Shown piece after piece: positions 45,221-56,980 of a DNA stretch of 64,000 nt; the stretch's first letter is position 1; every line of letters begins with the position of its first letter. Source of the stretch: Paramacrobiotus metropolitanus (lineage: Eukaryota; Tardigrada; Eutardigrada; Parachela; Macrobiotidae). The position numbers and the translations under genes were made by a program. Under the pieces are notes generated by a model, which was not told the origin of the DNA, ran no database searches, and saw only the letters and a list, made by a program, of their open reading frames with translations. Where the stretch lies: assembly GCF_019649055.1 (NCBI RefSeq), contig NW_026570233.1, forward strand, positions 1,116,001 to 1,180,000. Reading direction: 5' to 3'.

Positions 45221-45531
45221 GTCAGTTGCCTGACCGCTGCCCCTGCTCGGTGCCAGTAGAATCAAGATGCACTTTTTTGCTCTGCTGCTTCGTTTAACCA
45301 GTACGGAAGTCTCTTGGAATAATTCCTATTATTTCTTCAAACCTGTTTTAGTTGGTTTACGTGGCAACAATGTTAGCTTGATTAGGATAGTAACTGGTAA
45401 CAATTACAGAGTACATTTAATAATTTCGCTCCATTTGCTGCTAACGATTTGAAACAGTTCCTGATTCGGCGTTCGAAGCGGGAGCTGTTTAGAAAGAAAT
45501 GAATACCAAAGTGATTAATATACTGTATATA

Positions 45532-45978
45532 CTATACTATCTGGTCGGGTTTTCGACTACGGGCTTTCAGAATATAATGTTGGTTGTAAGGGCGGGACGC
45601 TCCGCCCTCCTGAGTAGCTATTCGCTGTTTTTGGGGATTTCCACCCCGCACATTGCTGCGCTGTTTTGACGGATCTGCAGTACAGTTGCACTGGCTGCAG
45701 GATCCTTCCTTGTTAGTCTGGTGTTGCTGCGCCACGGTGCGCATTAGATTCGGCAATAAAGCCTCATCCGGGTTCACCGCTGTTCGCTGTCGAGGATACG
45801 CGTGGCGCCCATACGGCCCCGCGTTATATGGTTTTGGTCGGTCTTCTCTGGTTTGGTGGCCCTGGTGTATCTTATTCGTGGCAGTATAGATCTGAATCTG
45901 GATACATGATTTTGGGCGTTTACTAATATTCTTTGCTAATTTGCGAAATACTATTTTTTTAGGTAATCTGACATGCAT
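45532..45978 (-). CDS. Unidentified 148-codon open frame
   Basis: A Gln/Asn/Arg-rich sequence with a single CSQCNC cluster. No family was recognised, no splice context stands out, and it may be a chance frame or a decayed element piece. Confidence 0.2.
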   Translation of the reverse strand: MHVRLPKKIVFRKLAKNISKRPKSCIQIQIYTATNKIHQGHQTREDRPKPYNAGPYGRHAYPRQRTAVNPDEALLPNLMRTVAQQHQTNKEGSCSQCNCTADPSKQRSNVRGGNPQKQRIATQEGGASRPYNQHYILKARSRKPDQIV

Positions 45979-46202
45979 GTGTGCTTCTTAGTCTACGTGA
46001 AACAGTACTGCTAGAAAATTAAGAATTTTGTTAATTATTAGAGTAAATGAACTTTCAGGTTTTGGTGCGATTACCATGCCTCAGACACGTGCAGAAATTT
46101 TAAATCGACAAAAATGGCCATGTTGGTCGCGTCTGGCATATTATATTTAGTCAAGTGCTAGCTCGGCCACTCGTAGTGCTAGCTCGGTCACTCGTACACA
46201 TA

Positions 46203-46506
46203 CAATGCGAGCAAGAAAGGAGGCTACGGGTTTAGGGTGTGCGTTTAGCGAAGACAGCGAAAACCGGTTTGTGCAGCTCGTACGCGCACAGACAGCCACA
46301 CTCACCCACTCGCATACACATGTGCCGCTCGATCGATACAGCAAGGCAGCATTCAGCTTGCGCTTTTTGGCAGCACTGGAATCCGCTGTCTTCGGTCTGT
46401 TTGTAGTCACAACAGAGAGGCTGCATTGATCAACCAGCCTCAGCGGGCAAAAGGCTGCTCGCTGGCTTTTTAACATAGACCGTAGCGTCCTCATTTAGTC
46501 AGATTG
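46203..46506. mobile_element. 304-bp TA-targeting MITE inserted in a minisatellite unit
   Basis: The 51-bp minisatellite unit is interrupted between ...CGTACACATA (ending 46202) and TAACGGGCTCTG (from 46507). The intact array shows CACATAACGGG, so TA was duplicated. The ends are imperfect inverted repeats, CAATGCG ... GGAGGCTACGG against the complement of CCGTAGCGTCC ... GATTG, 19 of 27 positions matching. No coding capacity. Confidence 0.78.
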
Positions 46507-46539
46507 TAACGGGCTCTGTGCGCCGAAAGCAATGCAATT

Positions 46540-47620
46540 AGCTATTAACGGACTGACGGTGCAGTCCGCAAAACTAAAGCAATCCAGATTCGCAAAGCCT
46601 CAAAGAAGTGCGTATTTGGCTTGTTATCAAGGATCTAGATCTATAATATACCCGTAATTACAAAAAAATCCGAGATCTGCAAAATCAAAGCATAAAGAAA
46701 AAATCTGTTAACGCCATTAGATTCAGTATGTTCAGAAACTGTGTCACATGCATTTATTTTGTAAAAAAATAATATTAACCCGTGCCACCGATGCCGGTTC
46801 CGGCAAAACTGGCTCCAGTAAAACTTTCCAGGTAACCTTGAAAATACCAGCAATTCCAGTTGCTTAGAACATTTCAATTAGGTATACTACGAGTATAATA
46901 AATATATGTAAGTATACAATTGTGTTGGCAGACATGGAGAATTTTGATACCCGTGCTTTCGAGTTTTTAAAAGGAAAAATTTCTTCCGTGAAGAGGCTTT
47001 CATATGCCGCAAGAAACCAAAAAAAGCATACGATAGACAGAACAGAAACATTCAAAGATTGCTGCAAATAGCCGTGCAGATCGGTCTCTAGAATGGCTCA
47101 GGTACAGTACAAAAATCGGAAACAGCTTTTCTACCCGAGATATTACTGTGAAATAGTGCAGTAGACTTAATGAATATATGTAATTTTTAATTTGAAAATG
47201 GAATGGGAAAGCTCGAAATTTTTTTTCTAGGACATCTTTCAAAAAACCCCATGTTTTAAATTACGAAAAAAAAAGCCGTTTTTAAATTGCTCGCATTTTG
47301 AATAATTAATTATAACTAACATCATGCCAATCAAGCACTGGACAGATCCAGAGCGCCTTACAGCTAGCAAACTAAAGGGCCATTTAGTTTTGCCATCGGG
47401 TATGTTTTCTGCCATCTAGATATTGCTGCTATACATAATAAAGAGTGGCCAGCAGGCTAACCACGAACGAGTTATTGAATGTTTCATATTCTGGCTAAGT
47501 AATCAGACTTACCATCAAAGCAGTGCATGAAACATTATAACTAAATTAATTCTAAAATAAGTCAGCACCAGCTAAAATAACTGCTGAGTGCAGAAAATAA
47601 CGCGTGCAAAACTGGTGAGT
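46540..47620. other. No gene recognised
   Basis: AT-rich with short minus-strand frames lacking any domain. Confidence 0.4.
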
Positions 47621-47625
47621 GGCAA

Positions 47626-48005
47626 TTAACGCGAGGTTTCCAACGATTCGGTCACTTTGCGGCAACTCGTATGACGCGATCAAGACACGCTTTTGAGTTG
47701 TGTGAATGTAAAATTGTATCAGAAAAATGATTATACTACACTACTACGTTGGCAAAAAATTATTTTACTTTCACTCCTTCAACTACAAGGTTTTAAAGTC
47801 AAAAATTTTAGGCTTAAATTCACTAAGCACTGTTTGGTAAAAAAAATAATCTGGAAACGCTATCTTGTGCAGAAACACTGTAAAAGCTTATTGCACACAG
47901 GAAATTTGAATATCGTTTCATTTAAAAATTTAAAATATTCAAAACTGACTTTGGGGCGTTGGGGCGGTACCGGCCCTGCAATTACCGCTGAAAACCTCGC
48001 CTTAA
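47626..48005. mobile_element. Possible 380-bp inverted-repeat element (TTAACGCGAGG type)
   Basis: TTAACGCGAGGTTTCC at 47626 and the complement of TTAAGGCGAGGTTTTC ending at 48005 match at 14 of 16. The left end continues like the element at 59096 (AACTCGGTC / ATTCGGTCAC, TTTGCG), so the two are probably relatives. Confidence 0.4.
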
Positions 48006-48065
48006 GTGATCGCCCATTAAAAAAGTTTTTAGAGAATTTTCGAAATCAGCCGACCAGTGGCGGCG

Positions 48066-48170
48066 TCCTATTATTTTGTCCACCATTCATTTTGTCCACC
48101 ATTCATTTTGTCCACTAATCATTTTGTCCCCCGATCATTTCGTCAGCCATTCCTTTGGTCTACGCTTTTT
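48066..48170 (+). repeat. Solo arm of the tandem-arm element
   Basis: Starts TCCTATTATTTTGTCCACC, then 16-bp units that decay rightward (CATTTTGTCCACC to CATTTCGTCAGCC). The start matches copy 2 at 30984. No second arm was found. Confidence 0.65.
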
Positions 48171-49035
48171 AAATTTAATATTAAATGCAATATTACCATT
48201 TACCAAAATTGATTTAATATTAGTTACAATGAAACACACAATACGCATGGGCTGGGCGTAAGATGTAAGCAGCATAGATGCCTGCTGTATTAAGTGCATG
48301 AATCGATCGCTTGCTTTATACTGTTTGCTTATTTACTCGCTGAATTTCGAAACGCATAATATAACAGCTGCGGAGAACTAGGCATAGCAGCAGTAGTATT
48401 ACATGCAAATTAGCGCACTCGATATTGTTGCAGGTTCTAGTGTTGTTTTACTCAGTAAAAGTAATTAGTAAACCTTACTTAGTAAGCCTTTTTTGTGTTT
48501 TACTAATTATGTAAAGCAAGTAGACTGCAAAAACAGAAAAGTAAATAGTAACTAAAAGTAAGAGAATCCGCGACGTGAAAAGTACATAGTAAGTAAAAGT
48601 AAGAGATGCAGAATGGAGAAAGTTTAATTAGTAAATTATTTAATTGCTATTTGTGCGCAACAAACATAACGCGGCCGGCAGTACCAAAACTCTGTTAAAC
48701 TCGCTTTTTCAATATGATTTACGTATTCCAGTAGTACAGATTTTCTTCTCTAGCGCCAAATGTTCGTTGTAGCGCAGGCGCGGTCGACCGCTTGTTGCGC
48801 GAGTTTCGTGACTGCCATATGTACTTATGAAGTGCAGTCGCTTAATATTAAAATGTTGCTTATTTATTCGCTATCGTGGTACCGTCCAGTATTTTGTATG
48901 TCTGGAGCAAGCTGAAAGGGGAAAGTTAATCAACACCTATGGCCCATTTCGTACCACTTTATAAAATCGACCCGTTTTTTTGTTCATATTCCACGTAATC
49001 CTGTCAATCCTGTGTATCCCACACGTATTTTGCCG
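48171..49035. other. No gene; AGTAA-rich repeat patch
   Basis: Between about 48450 and 48650 AGTAA/TTACT units are dense in both orientations. This may be a decayed small element. Nothing else was recognised. Confidence 0.4.
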
Positions 49036-49539
49036 GAAACTCCCACGTGCTCATTAACATTGTATGCCGCGCCATCGTTTCTGCCGGCTTCCCCGTTAAA
49101 CTGGACCCACGCGGCACCTCACTCACGAGCGAACGACGCCCAGACGGCTGCACAACGTATGCATGGCAGAGGGGTATGTGCTTGGCGTGGGATGTCACTT
49201 GTGTCGACACGGTTGCTGCTTCCCATATTAGGTCTACATCGTCGACTGCCGGATCGCCCGCGGTACAGGCAGAAGAAACAATTCAGTTTGTACTTGTACC
49301 TGATTGGGCGCTACATTTTCGCAGCCATTGCCTTTGAAACAATGGGCCCATGGGGACCGTCAGCTACCGCTATTATCAAGAAAATTGGGAAACGTCTACG
49401 TAATCAAAAAACAGACAGGCTCGCTCCCATGAATTTCTTCGACAGCGACTGTCCCTGGAGATTCAGCGGGGAAATGCGGCTTCGGTTTTTGGGAACAATG
49501 GACGGAGTTGAAAAGTTTACTGAGCTCTTTTTGTTGTGA
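49036..49539 (+). mobile_element. LINE 3' fragment (copy 2 of the same family)
   Basis: Encodes the nuclease region INIVCRAIVSAGFPVKL and RRPDGCTTYAWQRG, then CLAWDVTCVDTVAASHI. After a frame change it continues FETMGPWGPSATAIIKKIGK. Only the last ~500 bp of the element remain. Confidence 0.82.
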
Positions 49540-50416
49540 TAATAAATCTTCTTGCACCGTTTGGTTAACTTGTTAATGTTTTTTGATTTGCATGCTGCAG
49601 TCGTTTACAATTAAAGGCCGGTATCAGTACTGGGTTTTTTACTTAACGTTTCTAATCTCCAAAATTTAGTGGTGCTTTTATTAGAATTGTGTTAATCTTG
49701 ACAACCGGAATTGTGATAGAAAGATAGACCACTGTTTTCCATTTTACTCTTTACGGATGTGACGCCGGCAGAAGCGTGAGCTGCCTATACCGGTCCAACA
49801 AGACACTCCACCAGTTTCCGGATTTTAGTCGTGTTTTGTTCTCCACCACGGACCCGGCAGAGAGCGAGAAACCGAACGGATCGAAACCCGACGGATCGAT
49901 GCCCGTCACAACGTGAAGCGCTATCACGGACTCTAACTAGTGTCGTGGGAGGATCAGTCCACTGGGATGATAAGAAGCCGAGGTCTTTTGCAGGGGCTCG
50001 GGCCCAAAGGCATATTAGGGCAGTCACCCTCGCGTCCACCTCACTGTGGCTGCTTCATGCAGTAGTTCTGTTTCCGTTTGCTTTCGGCCAATCATCAGCG
50101 TTCTTCTCGCTCGTGTGGGACCCGCCCAGTTGCAGTTTGCTCACTTTCTGGCTTTACTTAATTTGCTCGCCGATTCATGATTTAACTTAATTTTGTTAGG
50201 CTTAACGGTTACTCTATAAAGTATATAATTATGATTAGATTTAAAGTACGTGACGGTACGTCACCAGAGCACACGCGACAAAAGACGCATATAACAAACA
50301 ACGGCGCTTAGGCCCAGCTTTGATTATGCCATTCACGGTCTATGCAAAGCTGCATATAGGCTACCGATCACTTCTGCCGTTTTTATTTCTGTCACGTTAA
50401 TTTCGGTCATCACTTC
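49540..50416. other. No gene recognised
   Basis: Overlapping frames on both strands near 49.8-50.2 kb have no domain and look like chance frames in GC-richer sequence. Confidence 0.35.
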
Positions 50417-50500
50417 GGCCACAAAACATCTCGGCAAACGCTCCTTCGGCTTACGCTTAGCGTACGTCGAAGTGAGCGTCGGTGGAGATGCTTTGTGGCC
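50417..50500. repeat. 84-bp hairpin
   Basis: GGCCACAAAACATCTC at 50417 pairs with GAGATGCTTTGTGGCC ending at 50500 with one mismatch. Pairing continues imperfectly through ACGCTC/GAGCGT and CTTCG/CGAAG. Confidence 0.75.
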
Positions 50501-50724
50501 TCCAATCTACGGGTCAATGACCGTCAATTTACGGGTTAATGATATTGCCTTAAACGAACATAAAAAAAAATCGACGGTATCTGCAACCCGCTTATACCAC
50601 TTTCGTCCGGCGACCATGTTGCAAAAGTCTTTGTACCAAATTCCTTGGTAGATAAGAAACGTAAGGAGACACAGAAACATCATCCGGAAAACCTGAGCAA
50701 CATTATAATATGAACACATCAAAA

Positions 50725-50910
50725 ACATAACTGTAGCCGCCAGATGAAATGGCACCACTTTCAGATCCGGATGCTGCCTGCCTCCTGCCGGACAGAGCAC
50801 ACGTTATGTGAAACCGTATACCAGAACTCCAGTTTGAAGTGCTGAGTCGAACTTGAGTACTCGGGGACCTCGAACCAGGTCTCCGAGGTCGCCAACGAGA
50901 ATTTTATCAT
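50725..50910 (-). repeat. Inverted copy of the 53.3-54.1 kb dispersed repeat
   Basis: Contains, on the minus strand, TGCCATTTCATCTGGCGGCT (also at 54071 on the plus strand) and GACCTGGTTCGAGGTCCCCG (as near 53830). The GGTTCGAGG resembles a tRNA B box but the rest is not a tRNA. Confidence 0.65.
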
Positions 50911-51599
50911 AATTCATAGTTACGCTGTTGATATGGCATTTCACTGGGTGAAACTACATTCACTATTTTTGGCTGGAGCATACATGGTAACAGTTTTTAG
51001 GAGTGTGTGTCAAATTTGCAATTCTGGTTACTATATAGCAACTTCACCTCACGATGTGGCTTTGCGTGTTACATCTTTAGGCGTGACCACACACTTTCGA
51101 AAGTTGAGCACTCGTACTATGGCCAGGTTCGCTTCGAATGTAAGGCGCATTACGCTCTTTTATCTATCATAAACATAAGAAAACATACGGACACAATAGG
51201 ACTTAAGAAAACAAAACATAAGATGATAATTATTTAAATTTGGCATGCTCAGTAGTTTGAGTTTGGACTATTTCCTTGATGATCCTTTAAATTCTTCAAA
51301 ACAGAAATGCATGTCAGTTTTTTGCAGAAATGTGTTTCAAATCACTAATATCCTGATTCGCTGTCCACTAAAGACTCGTAATTCCGCTAAGTACCGAAAC
51401 TGGAAATAGGGAGTGGTGCAATCAGAATCCCTGGAAACTTGGTATCGCTATTAGAGCATGACGTAGGCGTGGAGAACTCGTCGAGAAAAGGCGTCATAAA
51501 ATTGGCTTAGGCTCCTTCCGGGTACTGAACAAATTGAGCGGCTGGGTTCGTTTTTTTCGAACCTGGCAAACTGTACACGCGCGTACACAACTGCTGCTA

Positions 51600-53490
51600 A
51601 CATTAATCAAAGATTGAGAATTGGCTTTGAGACTCTCGACTGTGCTGCTCAGCTTTTTTTATCAGTCTAGCAGTTTCATAAACCGTAATGATCGCTGCTT
51701 TCCTTCATTGGAAAATCTGGCAAGATTGTATGGAAACAGCTTTTATGTCGGTTCGGGAACATGGCAGCATACTTTTCGGCCAAATATCGCAAAGCTGGAT
51801 TCGGTTATATCCGTTTTCCTCCCATCGAGAGAAAAGGGATCAGATCGTTCCGGTGTTTGGCGTGGTTGCGGTTGGGACTGAGGTCGCTAGCGGTGAGTAT
51901 TGTCTGTTCATGTTCGTACGTAGACTTCTGTCAGTCCCTCGAGCCTTCCGTTGGACTGACGATTTTGTCCGTAGTAAAAATTAGTTTCTTAAATTCGTTG
52001 TTCCGTTGTTGGAAAGCGTCATTATCTTTGGGCTTTTTTCGTGGGGAGTTAATCCACCGTTGTGTTGCATGCTCAAGCGCACTGATTCGTGGCATTCGGG
52101 TACCCAGGAAGAGCGCCATGGGTGTCTTGAAAGATTCGTCCCGTGACGGGGATACGGTGCCGCCGAGTTTGGTTGCACGTTCGTATCGAACAAATTTTCC
52201 GTAGGTGACGGCGTTTTTTGTTCACCCCATATCCCGACTTCGAATTTAGGTGGGTTTGGTATAAGTTTCGTCGGCGGTTTTTCCGTTTGTCCTGGCAAGT
52301 TTGTCGTATCCGGTGTTGCTGCATTAATTTGTTGTGACTGTCGTTTCCGGTTGGTGACGGTTCGTCTAGTTGTGACCTTATCAATCCGGCTGGGGAGGGG
52401 CCGCATGGTACCGGCGCCCTGTTTTGAAACCGAATGAGCGGTGATTGGGTCGTCTGGTCCGCTATTTTCTGGTTTTTGACCGTGGAAAATCCGTTTTTGA
52501 CATCCGATTAGGACTCGTCTGTGGGGTCCAGGTGCGCGGTTTGGGTGTGAGCCGGGCAGCCCGTGTTGTGCGACTCCCGGTTCAGTGTATCGTCCGCTGG
52601 ATTGGCTCACGGTTGATAACATCGGTCGCGTGAAATGTCTGTACCGGGTCCCGAATTCTGTTGCCCGGATCAGCAAGGGCGCCCGAGTGGGGTAATTTGC
52701 GTTTCACCTTTCTGTCAGTAGGGTCAGAGGCAGTCGGGACACCGTGTGGGTAATCCTGGCCGGCTTGAAACATCTCGGCTTCAGCCTGTGAGTGCATCGT
52801 GCCTTTCTCGGTCGGGTGAGGCGAACCGGCTGAGTCAGCTCAGGGCTCCGGGAATGTCTTTTCCCGGGCGTCTCGAAGCTGTCGGCCGTCAAAAAGTGTG
52901 ATTCGACGGCTAAGATCTGCTGTTACGCTTCCCTTTTGCCGCTGAAACTTTGACTGCATCCGCTGAGGATGGTTCTGAGCCGCTGCCTGCTGCGTATTCG
53001 AGTGGGGTACGGTCCGGCCGCGTTGCGACGGGAGTAGGTCTTCGCCTACTACTTGCCGTAAATGTGCGGTTGCTACAGTGGTTTAGGAAGGAACGATTTA
53101 GGAACGATAACGCTGAATGGCTCAGCGTGTACGCGTACATATGAGTATAATCGCTGGGAGCGGAAAGCACAGTATGCGTACGTACAGAGAAGTGCAGAAC
53201 GGCATGTAAGCGTACGGTGAACACACGATGAGCACAAAGCGGGCATGGCACACAGTCGTGAGTGCGCCTTACAACAGTAAAAATCTCGGTGGAGATTTTG
53301 GGAACTTTGGCTCGACGTTCCTTACGACGTTGGCTCGACGACTCAGTACGTGAAAATGTGTATGTATTGTAAAAATCTCGTTGGCGATTTAAGGTTCCCG
53401 GGTACGAGGTACCCTGGTACTTCAGTTCGACTTCGATAAAACACGGGCAAAAGTTTTCACAGGTAGCACTCGAACGGAAAACCATTGGGC
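51600..53490 (-). other. GC-richer block with unidentified minus-strand frames
   Basis: Long minus-strand frames at 53485-52910 (191 codons) and 52676-51981 (231 codons), with overlapping alternatives (52119-51931), stand out in base composition from the AT-rich surroundings. A patch reading RISALEHATQRWINS ... EFKKLIFTTDKI looks protein-like. No family was recognised, and this could be a decayed element or host gene. Confidence 0.3.
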
Positions 53491-54100
53491 GGTTTTGGCC
53501 ATTCAGAACACTAAAGCTATTTTTGGAAAATCAGTACGATTGGGAAGCAGGGTTTTACGCACTGAGGTTCCTGCTTTAATTTATAAAAGAAAAGAGGCAT
53601 GAGCTTTCACGTTTGCGGTAGATGATGGGTATGCTACGATGAAACATCTTTGGCTGAACAGAATGCCAGTATGCTATGCTGATTTTTGAGTAGTTGCTTA
53701 CCAAGTCATATTGTCAAAGTCTTAGTAACGACCTCGCGAACCCAAGTTCGAGGCCCTCAAATACTTCAGTTCAACTCAGTACGTCAAACTGTGTATATAA
53801 CGAGAAAATTACGGTGGCGACCTGGGGTACTCGGGTTCGAGGTCCCCGATTACTTCAGCACGTCAGACTGTGTATATTAATAAAACATCGGTGGCAACCT
53901 CGGGTACCCGGGTTCGAGGTCTCTAAGTACTTCATTTGAGATTCGAAAAAATTCCTCTCTTTTTTACCATATGGAAATTCCTCCCTCCCTCGCTTCAAAA
54001 ATTCCTCCATCCTTTTGACCACGCAGAAATTCCTCCCTCTCAAAATTCCTCTCTCTTTTTGACCCTGGCCGTGCCATTTCATCTGGCGGCTACAACACCC
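53280..54100 (+). repeat. Dispersed ~75-90-bp repeat units (GGTTCGAGG type)
   Basis: Units containing GGTGGCGACCT, GGGTACCCGGGTTCGAGGTC, TACTTCAGTTC and ACGTCAAACTGTGTATAT recur near 53285, 53370, 53725, 53810 and 53885. A TC-rich patch with AAATTCCTCCCTC units (53945-54055) and TGCCATTTCATCTGGCGGCT (54071) follow. Confidence 0.7.
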
Positions 54101-54129
54101 CATTCAGAGTCGTTGCGAGCTTTTGGGAA

Positions 54130-56980
54130 TCGTTAGTATCTCCCATGATCTTAGGATGTGCGTTAAGTGTACCCGAAACAGCCTCTGCATTTCCACGGAC
54201 TACCACTGGACTAAACCGTTGTCTTAAAAAAGCCGTAGATCGCGGCTCTCCAGTGATTTCACGGATCTTTCGGCTGAAAAACGAATCAGCTCTGCGAAAG
54301 CATTCCGAAAGTCCCGAACGTCTCGACTGCCAGCGGGTAAAACAGGTATAATGTATCCCAAATTTTCGACGAATGAGTACTTCTCGCGCTTACTTGCTTC
54401 AGCCAACTGTGCTACGCTTCCCGCTTTCTTCAAGCTGACATGCACATGGGAAGCAGCCACAGTATCCCAGCATGTCGCATCCCACACCAGTGATTTACTA
54501 TCGCGCACAGGGATCAAGGTCATGCCGTCTGGCCGCTTGTTATCACGTGCTGACAATCCGGACGGTTCGCTTTGGCAGGGATAGCTTGCAAGTTCCAGAC
54601 CTCGCTTGATCTCGTTGTTTAGTTCTACATGTCGCGACCATCTGGCTTTTCTGCTTGCACAGTACAGACCGTGATGGCCGTTAGTTTCCACTCGGCTTTT
54701 ACAATTTACGCACTCGTGATCGTAACTATGGGAAGACCAAATCGAAGTGCTACACCGATTCTGACTTCTTCATTACGCAGGAAAGTACGCAAAGTAGGTG
54801 ATGGGAGAGCATTCAACCATGTGCCGGAGTCGCGTTGAAAAGCGGCTAACAGCACTGCTTTAACCGTTTCGCTCGTGGCAGCTGACGTCAGCGAGGATAT
54901 GATGCCGTCTATCGCTGGTCGATATACTGTACATAACAACGTCCACGTCCACTGAAACGTCCTGCTGTCTTCAGCTGAAGGACCACACTTTGACAGTTCA
55001 GACCACAGCTCTATAACTGGATCCAGGAGCGCTATCGTCGCGGGCTGGTCAATTTCTGATACTAACGAAACTACCGAATGCGCCGATGCCAAAAAAGCAG
55101 GAAAAACTAGCCATTTGGTGGTCCGCAGTCCCAGTCCTCCAACCCTGACGGGCAGCGTCATTTGGCTCAACTGTAGATCATTCGCCCGTACGTTCAGAAT
55201 GGGCTGCATGCCAGCACGTACATGCATCCATAGTGTCCATGAGCATCATATGTTCATAACATCTGGATGTACAGCCATAAAGCAGTTTTTGGATCAGCAG
55301 GCAGCTTTTTAGAAGGTACAGGCTAAAATTCGTAAGTAATTCTTTAAGGCGGCCAAGAAAATCTTCAGTTGGGCAATCTTGCTGTGCAGGAACGTGACAC
55401 AGGAAGCTGACGTCAACGGAGCTCCTAGCAAAACAAAATCTTCCTCTTTGGTAACACGCATCTGGGGCCAAACGTTGAGGACCAACTGAAAGGCGTGCAG
55501 ACGATCCGCAGAAAAACGTCCCACTCCATAAATTTAGCATTTGTCCAAATTCAGTTCCAGCCCCATACTAAAACCACCGCCGATTATCATGCAAATTGCC
55601 AAGGTGACTTTCTCAGCACTTCAAGCGAGCGAGACATCATTTAGAAAGCCAACTGAAACTTCACATGGCAAAGTTCCCAGGCTAAACCCGAATGGCCCGT
55701 TCGGGTCCCCTTGTTGCAACACCTGACTCTGACGACAGTTGGAACCCACCACAAGATAAATGAGAGAGACAGCGGTAACACTGCCAAAAATAGCGGTTGT
55801 TGGCAGGGAATTTGTCGCGTATAGCAGTTAGGAGAACATCCCTACGCAGTGTATTGAAAGCGTTACGGAAATCCAGCTTAACAATTACTCGTGCGTCAGT
55901 ATGTTCAGCCCCCTTGTAACTCCTAACTGCATGTACTGCAGCTTCCGCTCCTCCTCGAATCACAAAGCCCACTTGGGAATGGCGGAACAATGCGGCAGCT
56001 TCGTCGGCGCATCGCTTGCTCACAATCTTCGACCACAGTCTGCGGAATGTGTCACCAACAGCAATCGCCCGCACGCTCCATCCTTTTTGCTTAATAGGAC
56101 TAGATTGGCTCCGAAAATGTACGGCCTGATGTCTTCGGCACTTCCTTTCGTAACACCATAGTAGATAGATCCGCCATAGCTATACATAGCTCACTTTGAG
56201 TGTTACGGCCAAGGAGATCCTTTAAGTGTTGCGGGCGGAGGCCGAAAACTCCTCCTGCTGATCCAGGTGGGAAACTGAACATAGCTGACACCAGTTCAGC
56301 TGGAGAAACTGATGGTATCATCAGGTGGTGCTGGGAACTGACAATCATCTGGCGCGGGTGGATGCTTAACTCGTAGGACTGCAGTGTACGGACATTAATT
56401 TCGAGCTTGTTATCCGCAAGTATAGCTCTAATTGCACCTTTAAGACTGCCATCTTGCATTATAGATGTTACTTTAGCGCGCAGTCGCATCGGGTGTGACA
56501 TCTTCGTTCATGGGGCGTTCACGACAAGGGGCAGCTTGGCGTTTATCTAAGGGAAGATCAGCGAGGTTTCTCCTGATCACTGCCGCAAGAGAGTCTTTGC
56601 GCATAGACTTTGTTGGGGAAGCGACAGGGCAGCAGGTGCGCACAACAGCAAGGCGGTCTAGCTGTCTAAGTTGTTGTGGCGAATGCAGTCACGGACCAGC
56701 TCAGTTTGCGTTCGAGCACACTGACATCGCACTGCTTTCGGAATTCTTTTGGGGAGACGGTAGCAATCCCTTCAAGGAAGGATTGCAGGGGATGCTTTTG
56801 GGGTTCCTGAGGTAGCGATAATGAGGCCAAATTAGACGGAGTACCCAAGGTTTGCTTGCGGGAGCATGCTCGCACGTGTAGCGCCAAACCTGCACCCTGC
56901 GTGAACAGACTTGGGCAGAGTGGGCATGGCTGATGACTGACCATGATAAACAAGAGCGTTAAAAGACGGAGAAGACCCAC
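54130..56980 (-). mobile_element. LINE with restriction-like endonuclease, nearly full coding span, decayed (copy 3)
   Basis: On the minus strand, in order: an N-terminal zinc finger CPLCPSLFTQGAGLALHVRAC (about 56930); a pre-RT region (LVSAMFSFPPGSAGGVFGLR); RT motifs GFVIRGGAEAAVHAV and VIVKLDFRNAFNTLRRD; motif B as QQGDPNGPFGFSL near 55700; the thumb (LPVRVGGLGLRTTKWLVFPA); CCHC (GHHGLYC); PD-D nuclease (KRPDGMTL ... SLVWDATCWDTVAASH); and the C-terminus VVVRGNAEAVSGTLNAH. The YxDD catalytic box appears degraded to FLND. Several frame changes separate the pieces. Zinc finger plus C-terminal nuclease places it with the R2/NeSL/Utopia/HERO-type LINEs; the clade is not resolved. Confidence 0.85.

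Noticed and set aside
44746-45259. Overlapping plus-strand frames as a repeat protein
   Set aside because: They follow from a 51-bp minisatellite whose period is a multiple of three; no start context or domain.
49785-50190. Opposite-strand frames of 84 and 119 codons
   Set aside because: They overlap on opposite strands in GC-richer sequence and show no domain.
53820-53860. tRNA gene suggested by GGGTTCGAGGTC
   Set aside because: No acceptor stem, anticodon arm or A box fits around it.
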